42,533 nucleotides of DNA from Acidimicrobiales bacterium (GTDB lineage Bacteria; Actinomycetota; Acidimicrobiia; Acidimicrobiales; SZUA-35), in contig JAHDCC010000027.1 in the NCBI GenBank assembly GCA_020630065.1, forward strand, positions 1 to 42,533, in the 5' to 3' direction. Under the pieces are notes generated by a model that saw only the letters and a program-made list of their open reading frames with translations, ran no database searches and was not told the origin of the DNA. The position numbers and the translations under genes were made by a program. Position 1 is the first letter of the stretch. Each line of letters starts with the position of its first letter. Of the stretch, positions 37,201-42,533 are shown one piece after another.

Positions 37201-37488
37201 TTCGTTGAGTTCGCCGATCGTGTCGGCTGCAGCATGAAACGCGTCTGCGACACTGGCATATGCGTCGACCGTTGTTTTCATTCCGGCGGTGACCGCGTCA
37301 GCTAACCCGGCGATAGTGGTGATATCGGGGCCTTTGTTGTCGGTGCGGTATTGCGACGTGAACTCAGACAGTGTCGTTAGCTGATTGACAGCACCGGTTC
37401 TTTTTTCTTCGAAATCGTTGGCGATACTGCGCAGCTGAAAGCTCGAGGACTCAACGGCATTACCCGACCACCAATCACCCACCGCCAA
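34225..37488 (-). CDS. Polymorphic toxin with C-terminal ADP-ribosyltransferase domain
   Basis: The protein is 1,087 residues with the TTG start at 37,488, which has GGAG seven bases upstream (an upstream TTG would add six residues). The N-terminus (VGDWWSGNAVE) and the next ~400 residues are helical and Ala/Glu-rich, like WXG/LXG-type delivery regions. Around residues 485-560 are EF-hand-like segments (AGDGDGTITRQEV). Around 800-860 is an Ala/Val-rich pre-toxin stretch. The last ~130 residues are an ADP-ribosyltransferase of the R-S-E class: YRGTNLP (Arg about 989), FLSSSTN (about 1015-1018) and VESEILFRPG (E-x-E, Glu about 1057 and 1059). E-x-E points to arginine modification. There is no Sec signal, consistent with type VII-like export. 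Confidence 0.85.
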   Translation of the reverse strand: MAVGDWWSGNAVESSSFQLRSIANDFEEKRTGAVNQLTTLSEFTSQYRTDNKGPDITTIAGLADAVTAGMKTTVDAYASVADAFHAAADTIGELNERESALRTKISNIDSDVLAMYTGSAYSYGGAVDTTAAERQQAVDAQAEYNSIRAAEDAALKTLAETIGAASTGDDIEVNDAAVQDILGRLVLEVTDPDLLLGLTIGQAVLVDGSDGEIDGTKENFETLIGNGATAEGAAKVVDGEYSTLWTDRIYEDGLLPRAVDVALEHQIAYGEAEYAVLGTEIEQLQYEIDNYEGDEPYTKTKLWVERNRRIDLLTNGDRGLAREFTALLNDGVSVDDAVGAAVREEYGDASYIETLEGTGLAYGKEYNATVFTFALQEQLYEKTEEALDTDFDDNEGPDFGDVDLGLLALAEHNDVSYNTMVAYIQGADPANRPEIYQEAPPGFLDLPITGGDEAAAILSIENYDDSDVFTEIETAKQGDKEFRDGKMSQEDIDAILADPDATVGARAVAQFLNDNPDAMNHIDVANDGRFLSGLGDGEYITAGDGDGTITRQEVQQFQLNRSIFTTLNTGRENGLIGDPDRSDGTYSEQALADVRANLTSPGEDGPVTDEEKLAVAIDVTLENHWLDNRSGWNKLGDGIASHGGVLGVGWELAGFHDDDPTNGRRLTNNPVGYVTDFGKGVGDFAVGIYDLSAAVPLSPAFHIERAREQFDDQFGDGDYQHRGVATWEGMGAMADTAQTFMPWTDDYDQAEEQRRRLGTSKISDARDLASSMVDFDTFVYEPGRFAGQVAPEVVLAAFTFGSSATASVARVTVQQGVRAGARHALKLVGNGTRAWVTAPSRVFSATSDGLGTILNKSRLKFKPDVETFSESQRVSRLDEADVESGAREPLTTDADAIPPVVSKSTDLDIPDFNSDGSPDFSSLDTVSLLDDQGRQGIVDYTKDDYYGDINTGLRVDPDGLSSELQRVVDDAIHGLDQLPVYGHSAPLYRGTNLPDDVYLELIGGAETYSDGAFLSSSTNRAVADGFASRHKPNPVIFKIEASDNGRVVGNASSYPVESEILFRPGTKFEIVRIDTSGSIPVVTMVES

Positions 37489-37588
37489 GGTTCCTCTCCG
37501 CCGCAATCCGCTTTGCTAGCCGAGCATATCTTCAAAAGTCGGTGGAATACAAGTACGGTGCATTGCTTCTGGCAGCCGAGGTTTGTCT

Positions 37589-37873
37589 TTAACGGGGTCC
37601 GTTTTCGCTGAGGTTTCGATCAGCTTTTTTCATAGAGCTATCCAACGCCCCCATCAGACTGATCACGATATCGGCCACCAGTTTTTGGTCATCGAGATGG
37701 TCGACCACATCGTCTTTGTACTTGTTGAGTGACGACTGGACGATTGTGTCGGCGGCGTCACCGATCAGGTTCCAGCTGTCAGGTTTCGCGGCGGATACAA
37801 CCTCTGCGTAACCGTCTTCGAGCTCGTCCCGAACCGTCATTGCTTTGTCTGTTTGGTATTCGACTACAGTCAT
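37589..37873 (-). CDS. Small helical WXG-like protein, probable toxin partner
   Basis: This 94-residue acidic, predicted all-helical protein has a tryptophan near the centre (PDSWNLIGDAADTI). It has the length and helix-turn-helix feel of WXG100/ESX small partners, but no exact WxG triplet. It sits about 100 bases upstream of the ADP-ribosyltransferase toxin on the same strand. Small helical proteins encoded directly before LXG/WXG toxins act as export partners that form part of the secretion signal. That is the best reading here, inferred from size and position. No secretion ATPase (EccC) is in the window. Confidence 0.62.
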   Translation of the reverse strand: MTVVEYQTDKAMTVRDELEDGYAEVVSAAKPDSWNLIGDAADTIVQSSLNKYKDDVVDHLDDQKLVADIVISLMGALDSSMKKADRNLSENGPR

Positions 37874-38000
37874 TCTGAACTACCTAACGTTTCGACTAGC
37901 GGCTGGCGACCTTAGACAAGTTAAAGCCTAGCAGTCATCATAGAACCCCCACAGCGCTCACCAGAGCCCGCATTCTCTGACCGGTTTTACCTGACACTAG

Positions 38001-38402
38001 TTAACCGTCTGCGGTGTAACCAGAGATCAGTAGATCAAGATTATATGGGGCGATGGCTTGGATCGCTTTGTCTTCGATGTACGTATTCAATTGAGTGTTG
38101 TCTGAAAATAGTCCGCAAATAAGGTCGGCCCCGCAGTCTTCTAATTGCAGGAAACGGTCATGACAACCCCGCAAAAGCTCAGCGATCATCAGTATGTGTT
38201 CCGAAAGCTCTTCTTCTTCGGGGAGTGTGCTTTTCTTCAGCCACAAGTGCTGCTCACGGTAAGTCGGTTTCTTGCTTCGCTTGCTGACTACGTCACCTTT
38301 CAGAAAGGAGCGATCAGGTGTGATGCCCAGCATTTCTGAGATGGCGGTTGGTGTAGTCGAAGGGCTGTAGATTCTTAACTTGACTTGGGTTTTAATTATC
38401 AA
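38001..38402 (-). CDS. DUF4279-family protein, likely orphan immunity protein
   Basis: This 133-residue soluble protein has the DUF4279 pattern: LRIYSPSTTPTAISEMLGI, PDRSFLKGDVVSKRS, HLWLKKS and the later SEHILMIAELLRG. DUF4279 genes recur in polymorphic toxin loci as immunity-type genes, although the biochemical function is not established. The frame opens with TTG and only a weak GAGAG-like ribosome site, so the start is uncertain. It follows a decayed immunity gene copy and precedes the ADP-ribosyltransferase operon. No matching toxin tail is next to it. Confidence 0.72.
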   Translation of the reverse strand: MIIKTQVKLRIYSPSTTPTAISEMLGITPDRSFLKGDVVSKRSKKPTYREQHLWLKKSTLPEEEELSEHILMIAELLRGCHDRFLQLEDCGADLICGLFSDNTQLNTYIEDKAIQAIAPYNLDLLISGYTADG

Positions 38403-38430
38403 TTTGGTCTGCTCTCTTTGCTATCTGGTA

Positions 38431-38616
38431 ACACCTTCGTTGTCATCGTCGAAAGCCTTTGAAATTGATAGGTGGAGGAGGTTTCGGAACGCCAGTTCGT
38501 ACTGAATGATTTCGACGGGGTCGATCATTCCGAGTTTCAGCCAGATTTTTTCAGGGTGAATATTGACGTCGTTGATTCAGAAATATTCAGCGTTGCTGGG
38601 TAGCTGGATTCGTCTT
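38431..38616 (-). pseudogene. Decayed copy of the immunity-like gene at 41,655-42,068
   Basis: On the minus strand the reading RIQLPSNAEYF-stop-INDVNIHPEKIWLKLGMID, followed by RNLLHLSISKAFDDDNEGV, aligns without gaps to the N-terminal half of the intact gene at 41,655 (IQLPDNADSFEINDVKVHPE and so on). The copy has ACG in place of the ATG, an in-frame TGA where the intact gene has GAA, and ends at a TAG soon after DNEGV, having lost the C-terminal half. It is a clear relic of an earlier toxin-immunity cassette. Confidence 0.82.
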
Positions 38617-38724
38617 TGGGTCGGGTTGCAATGATGGTTCTTTGATTGCTGGTGCCGATACTGGATGTTTACTACTACAAGGTTGACAGGGAGACGGCTC
38701 GAGTTTGGCCTCACCGGGGTCTGG

Positions 38725-39192
38725 TTATTGGTGGTCGTCGGAGTTCGGGTAGGGGAAGTATATTTCTGGGTCGACTCCAACCGATACAGATCGTATAGTC
38801 CAATCTAGTTCTATAAAGACTAGAAGGTCGAGTTCATCACAGTCAGCGAGAAAGAAGGACACTTCGTCGGTGAGGGTGAATTCACAGCCAAATAGGTGTG
38901 TGACCTCTCTGAAGTCAGCGGACACGCATTCGGTTCCTTTTTGGAAGAATGATCTGTCTGAGTTGACTGTAATGAGTTTGTTGTTCCAGAATCCGAGTTC
39001 GGTATGTTCGTCAATCGTGGTCCGATAATCGATTGCGTTGTCGTCGCTTCCCATGTTTTGCCGGGATATTTCTTGGCCTACGTGAGGGGTGTTTGTGAGG
39101 TGGGTTCCGAAGGTGAATGGTCCGTAGCTGGTGTTGGGAGTCCAGATCCAGGTTGATTTATCAGTTTTGTTGTCCGCGTGGCCCTCGGCCAT
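38725..39192 (-). CDS. Hypothetical immunity-like protein
   Basis: This 155-residue soluble protein carries a beta-rich, acidic core (FFLADCDELDLLVFIELD) and the stretch SYGPFTFGTHL. I recognise no family by name, but size, acidity and position in an array of orphan immunity genes support an immunity role. The chosen ATG at 39,192 has GGAG upstream at good spacing; a GTG seven codons earlier is less convincing. A short coding relic ends 45 bases before it and may be the tail of its lost toxin. Confidence 0.65.
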   Translation of the reverse strand: MAEGHADNKTDKSTWIWTPNTSYGPFTFGTHLTNTPHVGQEISRQNMGSDDNAIDYRTTIDEHTELGFWNNKLITVNSDRSFFQKGTECVSADFREVTHLFGCEFTLTDEVSFFLADCDELDLLVFIELDWTIRSVSVGVDPEIYFPYPNSDDHQ

Positions 39193-39237
39193 GTGTTTCT
39201 CCATTGGCAGCACGTTCAGCTGCCTATCGTAGATTGG

Positions 39238-39321
39238 CTACTGAGTGGCTTCGTGTGCCGCGATTTCTAAACGGTTGAGATAACCAAATAGGGCTTCGGC
39301 ATCGAGTTCATCGAACACCCG
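39238..39321 (-). pseudogene. Possible C-terminal relic of a toxin tail
   Basis: A stop-bounded frame of 28 codons reads RVFDELDAEALFGYLNRLE and continues to EATQ-stop, with amino-acid composition like a genuine protein terminus but no start codon context. It lies directly before the immunity-like gene at 38,725, the same arrangement as the better-supported tails at 39,920, 40,520 and 41,465. It is too short to be sure. Confidence 0.35.
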
Positions 39322-39349
39322 TCAGTCAGCAGGGTTGGTCGGTGACTAT

Positions 39350-39868
39350 TTAGGTAGCGGTTTGTTGGTCGGGTTTGGGGCGAAAATCGGGGCGGTGGTC
39401 AATTTTGATTTCTCTGTAGGGGTCGCGGTTTTGGTACGAGTCGATGATGCCTGGGTGTTTGGGCATACGGCGTGCGAACCAGTAGGCGGGAACGAGGCGT
39501 CCTCTGCTAACTACTCGGTGTTCTGTATCTGGGTATGAGTGTCCTCGAAATATCTCGTCGAGTTGGTCGATGATAGGCAGCGCCCAGTGTAGGAGCTCAA
39601 CCAGGTTGTGTTGTTCGGCGGCTTGTAGCATTTCTGCGAGTTTGACTCGACGCGCTAGGTCGTTCTGGTATTCGTCGGAAAAGTATTTCGGGCTTCGATT
39701 GGTTACGATTCCTTCGATGACGAATGCCCAGCGGCTAAGTTCGTTTTCTATTCCGCCGTAGGGGCGGTCTTTCCATCGTCGGTAGTGTTTACGCATCAGG
39801 TCCTCGACGAACAGAGCGTCGGCGTCAAGATGCTCAGGGACCGTATATTTGGGGTTAGGTTCTCTCAT
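39350..39868 (-). CDS. Immunity-like protein, paralogue of the frameshifted gene at 40,973-41,468
   Basis: This 172-residue soluble helical protein shares PKY(T/A)xPExL, a (V/E)xLMR(K/R) helix, a KxxxDEY(Q/E) helix, W(A/V)xP(I/L), (Q/K)(L/E)(D/I)(E)xF and the end signature YWFxRR(M/L)P(K/N)H with the product of 40,973-41,468. It is preceded by a toxin tail (39,920-40,072) homologous to the tail preceding that paralogue. Toxin tail and immunity therefore duplicated or were acquired together. No named family is recognised. The ATG at 39,868 has AAGGA upstream. Confidence 0.74.
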   Translation of the reverse strand: MREPNPKYTVPEHLDADALFVEDLMRKHYRRWKDRPYGGIENELSRWAFVIEGIVTNRSPKYFSDEYQNDLARRVKLAEMLQAAEQHNLVELLHWALPIIDQLDEIFRGHSYPDTEHRVVSRGRLVPAYWFARRMPKHPGIIDSYQNRDPYREIKIDHRPDFRPKPDQQTAT

Positions 39869-39919
39869 AAAGTGTCCTTAGAAATCATCGTTAAGTTTGG
39901 CGGGTCGAGGCTGGTTTGG

Positions 39920-40072
39920 CTAGTCGAGGTAGCTTCCTGTGTTATCAGGGTTATAAACGCTGCCCTCACCGTTCGGGTTTTTGATGACTAGTCGGTCGGT
40001 TACTTCGTCATACCAAAACGTGCTTCCATCCGGTTTTCGGACACGAGACGTGTCCGTCAAATCCCGGGCAGC
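39920..40072 (-). pseudogene. Start-less toxin C-terminal tail
   Basis: A 50-codon frame bounded by stops reads ...SRVRKPDGSTFWYDEVTD and then VIKNPNGEGSVYNPDN, ending YLD-stop. There is no start codon with a ribosome site and no upstream toxin body. The pattern DGSxFWYDExTDxxVxKN recurs in the tail at 41,465-41,611. It looks like the displaced C-terminal tip of a polymorphic toxin left in front of its immunity gene (39,350-39,868), 51 bases downstream. Confidence 0.7.
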
Positions 40073-40110
40073 TCAGGTGATATCTAGCTCCCAGACACGC
40101 CCCAAGGGAT

Positions 40111-40515
40111 TTACTCAGCCGACCCGAAGCTGTCGAATGGAATTTCCTCGACCTTTCCTAACAGAATCATGGAACCTGCAGCGACGAATTGAAGCGATTG
40201 TTCTCCGGTACCAGGACTTCTGAATGCGATTTGCACGCCGTCTACGTATCCGTTTTGGTTACTGAACAGCCATTTCCAGGTCATTCGAGATCCAATAGAA
40301 TAAGCAAACGGATCAAGCTGCGACATGTCGACCGAAAGTGGGTCAATTTGGTTAGGGTAGGTGAGTTGGATCTGATCGGTTTCAGGCTCGACTCCAATTT
40401 GGACAATGCCTCCCTCAAAACAAAACCAATAGGCGCTTGCCCACTTAGGGTATTCGAAAAGAGCCGAAACAGATCGGAGTGTTCCGAAATCACGTGTCGT
40501 TAGTGTTTCAAACAT
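40111..40515 (-). CDS. Immunity-like protein, 134 residues
   Basis: The product is a small acidic, beta-rich soluble protein with WASAYWFCFEGGIVQIGVEP, several Tyr/Trp residues and WKWLFSNQNGY. I do not recognise a named family with certainty. Its ATG lies 4 bases after the stop of a toxin tail (40,520-40,711), in a TGA-CCTG-ATG junction, with GGGAGG inside the tail serving as the ribosome site. That coupling is typical of toxin-immunity pairs. Confidence 0.72.
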   Translation of the reverse strand: MFETLTTRDFGTLRSVSALFEYPKWASAYWFCFEGGIVQIGVEPETDQIQLTYPNQIDPLSVDMSQLDPFAYSIGSRMTWKWLFSNQNGYVDGVQIAFRSPGTGEQSLQFVAAGSMILLGKVEEIPFDSFGSAE

Positions 40516-40519
40516 CAGG

Positions 40520-40711
40520 TCACTTTCCTCCCTTGCCTTGGGATCCAGCTTGCTTGATCATTTTTAGTGCCTTCTGTGCTTCTTTGTCGCCCTTGGCCGC
40601 CAGTCTAGCAATCTCCTCTAGGGTCAATTCTCCATAGCCTGTCTCCAGCCCGTTTACCTGCACTGCACCCACAAACCTTGGGGCATATGGGTTTTCTGAC
40701 AGGCCGCTAAA
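40520..40711 (-). pseudogene. Start-less toxin C-terminal tail
   Basis: A 63-codon frame after an in-frame TAA reads SENPYAPRFVGAVQVNGLE and then a helical end, GELTLEEIARLAAKGDKEA ... MIKQAGSQGKGGK-stop. The sequence is highly protein-like, with a Lys-rich end usual for nuclease-type toxin tips, but there is no start or toxin body. It is translationally joined to the immunity-like gene at 40,111. Its 5' side is cut by a plus-strand fragment at about 40,700, which looks like an insertion or recombination boundary. Confidence 0.7.
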
Positions 40712-40834
40712 TTAAAGGGCACAACCGAAACGGCATACCACCTGTTCGACATCGAAGCCTTGGAAAACCCAGGAACCGACTTAATCGCAGCCGTAGCACT
40801 CGTAGCCAACGACGTTCACCAACTATTTGGATGA
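40700..40834 (+). pseudogene. Plus-strand coding relic of unknown origin
   Basis: A stop-bounded plus-strand frame of 44 codons reads QAAKLKGTTETAYHLFDIEA and ends ALVANDVHQLFG-stop. Composition and codon use look coding, but no start or family is recognised. It is the only plus-strand coding-like DNA in a minus-strand array and abuts the broken toxin tail at 40,711. It may be the 3' end of a mobile-element gene. Confidence 0.35.
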
Positions 40835-40866
40835 CCCCAATCCCATGTGTTTAAACTGGGCAGACG

Positions 40867-40950
40867 ATGACCGATATCGAGCTCCGTTACGGTGTTGACC
40901 GAACAACCGTGCGGCGGTATCTGATGGTGTTTGGAATGCTTGCAAGCTAA
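40867..40950 (+). pseudogene. Helix-turn-helix relic, possibly of a recombinase or transposase
   Basis: A short plus-strand frame reads MTDIELRYGVDRTTVRRYL and then a few residues to a stop. The pattern ELxxRYGVxRTTVRRYL is like the DNA-binding helix-turn-helix at the end of serine recombinases or the start of some transposases. Only about 27 codons survive. I see no terminal inverted repeats, so a mobile origin is inference. Confidence 0.35.
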
Positions 40951-40972
40951 GACCAAGGCCCTTGTCTTAAGA

Positions 40973-41468
40973 TTATTCGTCGCTAGAACTCGGGCGTCGA
41001 TTAGGTCCAATGACCTGATACATCTTGAGAATTAGCGCGTGGTTAGGAAGCCGTCTCAAAAACCAATACTCAGGTCGTTCCCGATCTCGAGCTGCCACAT
41101 ACCCGTCTGGGTCTGGTGTTGTGTTTAGTTGAAATGTCTCGTCAATTTCTTTGACGAGCGGCACAACCCATGCCAACAAATCGGACTTTTCCTCGTCGTT
41201 GGCGATCTGAAGGAATTCGTCCAGCACGATGCGCTTTGCAAGAATATGCTCATACTCATCACAAGATATTTTGGGATTGACTTCTACAAACAACTGCGAC
41301 ACACTCGATGCCCAGCAGCGGAGGAAATGTTCCATCGTCCCAGCACGAGAACCCTGCGGATATTTCTGCCATTTTTGGATACCGCCGACGCATCAAATGC
41401 TCGACGTGCTCAAGGCTGGTCCGGAGCATCTCAGGGGTCGCATATTTTGGATCATCCCAAGCGTTCAT
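40973..41468 (-). pseudogene. Frameshifted immunity-like gene (paralogue of 39,350-39,868)
   Basis: Translation from the ATG at 41,468 (GGAGG six bases upstream) gives WDDPKYATPEMLRTSLEH to HLMRRRYPK and then leaves frame. The rest continues in the next frame as KWQKYPQGSRAG, MEHFLRCWASSVSQ, CDEYEH and YWFLRRLPNHA. Four instead of five A residues at the homopolymer (plus-strand T run 41,372-41,376) would restore one 165-residue protein aligning end to end with the product of 39,350-39,868. It is either a recent pseudogene or a sequencing error. An internal ATG at 41,335 could still yield a 120-residue fragment. The 5' end overlaps the preceding toxin tail in an ATGA junction. Confidence 0.8.
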
Positions 41469-41611
41469 CGTGTGCCTCCATTCCCAGGGCTCCATGTGCT
41501 TCCGCCGATGCCGGGAAGGTTCTTGACTACTACGGTATCGGTCAGTTCGTCGTACCAGAATTGGGAGCCGTCAGTCCTTGTCCCCCATTCGGGGGGAGCG
41601 TCGGCATCTGA
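41465..41611 (-). pseudogene. Start-less toxin C-terminal tail overlapping its immunity gene
   Basis: A 48-codon stop-bounded frame reads SDADAPPEWGTRTDGSQFWY then DELTDTVVVKN and ends GNGGTR-stop. It is homologous to the tail at 39,920-40,072 (shared DGSxFWYDExTDxxVxKN). The stop overlaps the ATG of the downstream immunity gene as ATGA. No toxin body or start is present, so it is a displaced tip or relic cassette. Confidence 0.72.
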
Positions 41612-41654
41612 TCATATCAGGGCTACTTGGCTAGGACAGTTTGAGTCGTCGACT

Positions 41655-42068
41655 TTATGACTGTGATGGTGGATAAATACGTGGTTTGAAAGGCGAGTCT
41701 TTGTTTGCTACTTGGACCAGGTCAAATTGAGTGGCTACAACTTGAATGAACAAATCGCCATCAGATTTCAGGTAGTAGTAGTCGTGTCGGGGTAGTTGAC
41801 TGACAAAGCTGTATCCAAGCTGGTTTAGTATAGGTCGAGGGTCTGTTGTCTTGATAACTTGGATTCCCATAATTTGATAGATGCCTTCGTGGTCCTCGTC
41901 GACCGCTCTCGAAATCGACAGATGTGCCAGGTTTCGAAATTTGAGTTCATACTGTACTTCTTCGACGACGTCGGCCATTCCGAGTGTGAGCCATAGTTGT
42001 TCCGGGTGCACCTTGACATCATTGATTTCGAATGAGTCTGCGTTGTCGGGTAGCTGGATGGGGGTCAT
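41655..42068 (-). CDS. Immunity-like protein paired with the toxin entering from the right edge
   Basis: This 137-residue soluble alpha/beta protein (IQLPDNADSFEINDVKVHPE ... LSISRAVDEDHEGIYQIMG) belongs to no family I recognise by name. Its ATG overlaps the toxin stop codon as ATGA, so the pair is translationally coupled. A decayed second copy is at 38,431-38,616, showing that the same immunity type has been present at this locus twice. Confidence 0.76.
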   Translation of the reverse strand: MTPIQLPDNADSFEINDVKVHPEQLWLTLGMADVVEEVQYELKFRNLAHLSISRAVDEDHEGIYQIMGIQVIKTTDPRPILNQLGYSFVSQLPRHDYYYLKSDGDLFIQVVATQFDLVQVANKDSPFKPRIYPPSQS

Positions 42069-42533
42069 CTGATTACTATTTCTCCGGTGTTGTGTGGGGC
42101 TCCTGGGTTGCCGTGCTGGTCGAGTCTAGTTGTTCGGCCTTTCACGTTGGGGTCAGGGTTTCTGACTTTAGGGCCGGCCCGGACGATTTCTCCGTTCGGA
42201 CGAATAAGGACTTTGCTGCCGTCGGGGTGATAGAACTTATCGTAGCCTCCTGCAGTTGTGCCTTTGTCCTCGAATCCTGCTTCTTCGAGTGTTCCTTTGG
42301 TTTCTTCGAATGTTTTACCGGTTTGGTCGTCGAGGTGCCCGGCGGCGGTGTCGGCTGATTCTTCGACGGAGTCTACAGCTTTAGTGGTGTTGTAGTCGTT
42401 GGTTTGTTCGGTTCGATCGCGGTTTGTGTTTTGGTCGGGTTGGTAACGGTCGGCTCGTTCTTCAGCGTAGTTGGAGATTTGGTGTGACGCATAGGCTGAT
42501 GCAAAGGCGGCGGCTAGGAGTCCGAAGAATCCT
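42065..42533 (-). CDS. C-terminal part of a second polymorphic toxin (N-terminus outside window)
   Basis: The minus strand is open from the window edge to a TGA at 42,065-42,067 (156 codons). It begins with a hydrophobic Ala-rich stretch (FFGLLAAAFASAYASHQ), then a charged helical pre-toxin linker (about 75 residues, rich in Asp, Glu, Thr, Gln). It ends with a compact basic tip: GGYDKFYHPDGSKVLIRPNG, EIVRAGPKV, RTTRLDQHGNPG and HNTGEIVIR. The His, Arg, Asp and Lys pattern of the tip suggests an RNase-like or other small toxin domain, but I cannot name it. The ATGA overlap with the next gene identifies it as the toxin of a toxin-immunity pair. The rest of the gene lies to the right of the window. 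Confidence 0.74.
   Translation of the reverse strand, partial: GFFGLLAAAFASAYASHQISNYAEERADRYQPDQNTNRDRTEQTNDYNTTKAVDSVEESADTAAGHLDDQTGKTFEETKGTLEEAGFEDKGTTAGGYDKFYHPDGSKVLIRPNGEIVRAGPKVRNPDPNVKGRTTRLDQHGNPGAPHNTGEIVIR

Noticed and set aside
38577..38780. Separate 67-residue gene between two immunity-like genes
   Set aside because: Its end is the in-frame TGA of the decayed immunity copy and its upstream part overlaps the end of the 38,725 gene in another frame; it is a mixture of relic and shadow.
1..42533. CRISPR arrays, tRNA or rRNA genes, complete insertion sequences
   Set aside because: No regularly spaced direct repeats, no cloverleaf-type sequences with a T-arm motif outside coding genes, and no intact transposase with inverted ends were seen in a manual reading; a dedicated RNA and repeat scan was not possible.

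Overview
The window looks like a chromosomal segment of a non-mycobacterial actinomycete, most likely an Acidimicrobiia-type bacterium. The pointers are a DUF2510 membrane protein, a DUF3367/AftD-type arabinosyltransferase, an ArfA-like BON/OmpA protein, a mycobacterial-type 'MPEGH' Nei glycosylase, actinobacterial lipoprotein and Tat signals, and moderate GC. The lineage is inference. No rRNA, tRNA, CRISPR array or intact insertion sequence was seen.

Bases 1-31,250 are mostly conserved housekeeping and transport genes. In order they are: a membrane-anchored coiled-coil protein (running off the left edge) behind an OmpA/BON protein; a Bax-inhibitor-1 family protein; a Fur-family regulator and an SDR; a nitrate-type ABC operon (binding protein, permease, double ATPase) ended by a clear terminator; a Nei-type glycosylase; a DUF2510 protein; a YnjBCD-type ABC operon; a YdjM-like membrane protein and an unknown protein; a Rieske-glutamate synthase fusion; a second OmpA protein; RtcB; an ABC-2 export pair; a diguanylate cyclase; an apparently N-terminally truncated dehydrogenase; a Tat-exported metallo-beta-lactamase lipoprotein; and a sulfotransferase overlapping a large arabinosyltransferase.

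Bases 31,500-42,533, all on the minus strand apart from two small fragments, form an accessory polymorphic-toxin locus. A small helical WXG-like protein precedes a ~1,087-residue multidomain protein. That protein has a helical N-terminus, EF-hand-like segments, a pre-toxin region and a C-terminal ADP-ribosyltransferase with an intact R / S-S-S-T / E-x-E signature. Seventeen bases later comes an ADP-ribosylglycohydrolase with a ~97-residue N-terminal extension, then an unrecognised 448-residue protein. This resembles the Tre1/Tri1 effector-immunity pair in logic, but sits on a type-VII-like (WXG) chassis.

Upstream of it (38.0-42.5 kb) is a toxin-immunity graveyard. The C-terminal end of another toxin enters from the right edge. 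Behind it, start-less C-terminal toxin tails alternate with small immunity-like genes, several joined by ATGA or TGA-N4-ATG junctions. Two tails are clear homologues of each other and are followed by paralogous immunity genes, one carrying a one-base frameshift in a homopolymer. A nonsense-bearing fragment of a third immunity gene also persists. Two short plus-strand fragments, one helix-turn-helix-like, interrupt the array and may be relics of a mobile element. The picture is of a locus that acquires toxin tips with their immunity genes while keeping the older immunity genes.
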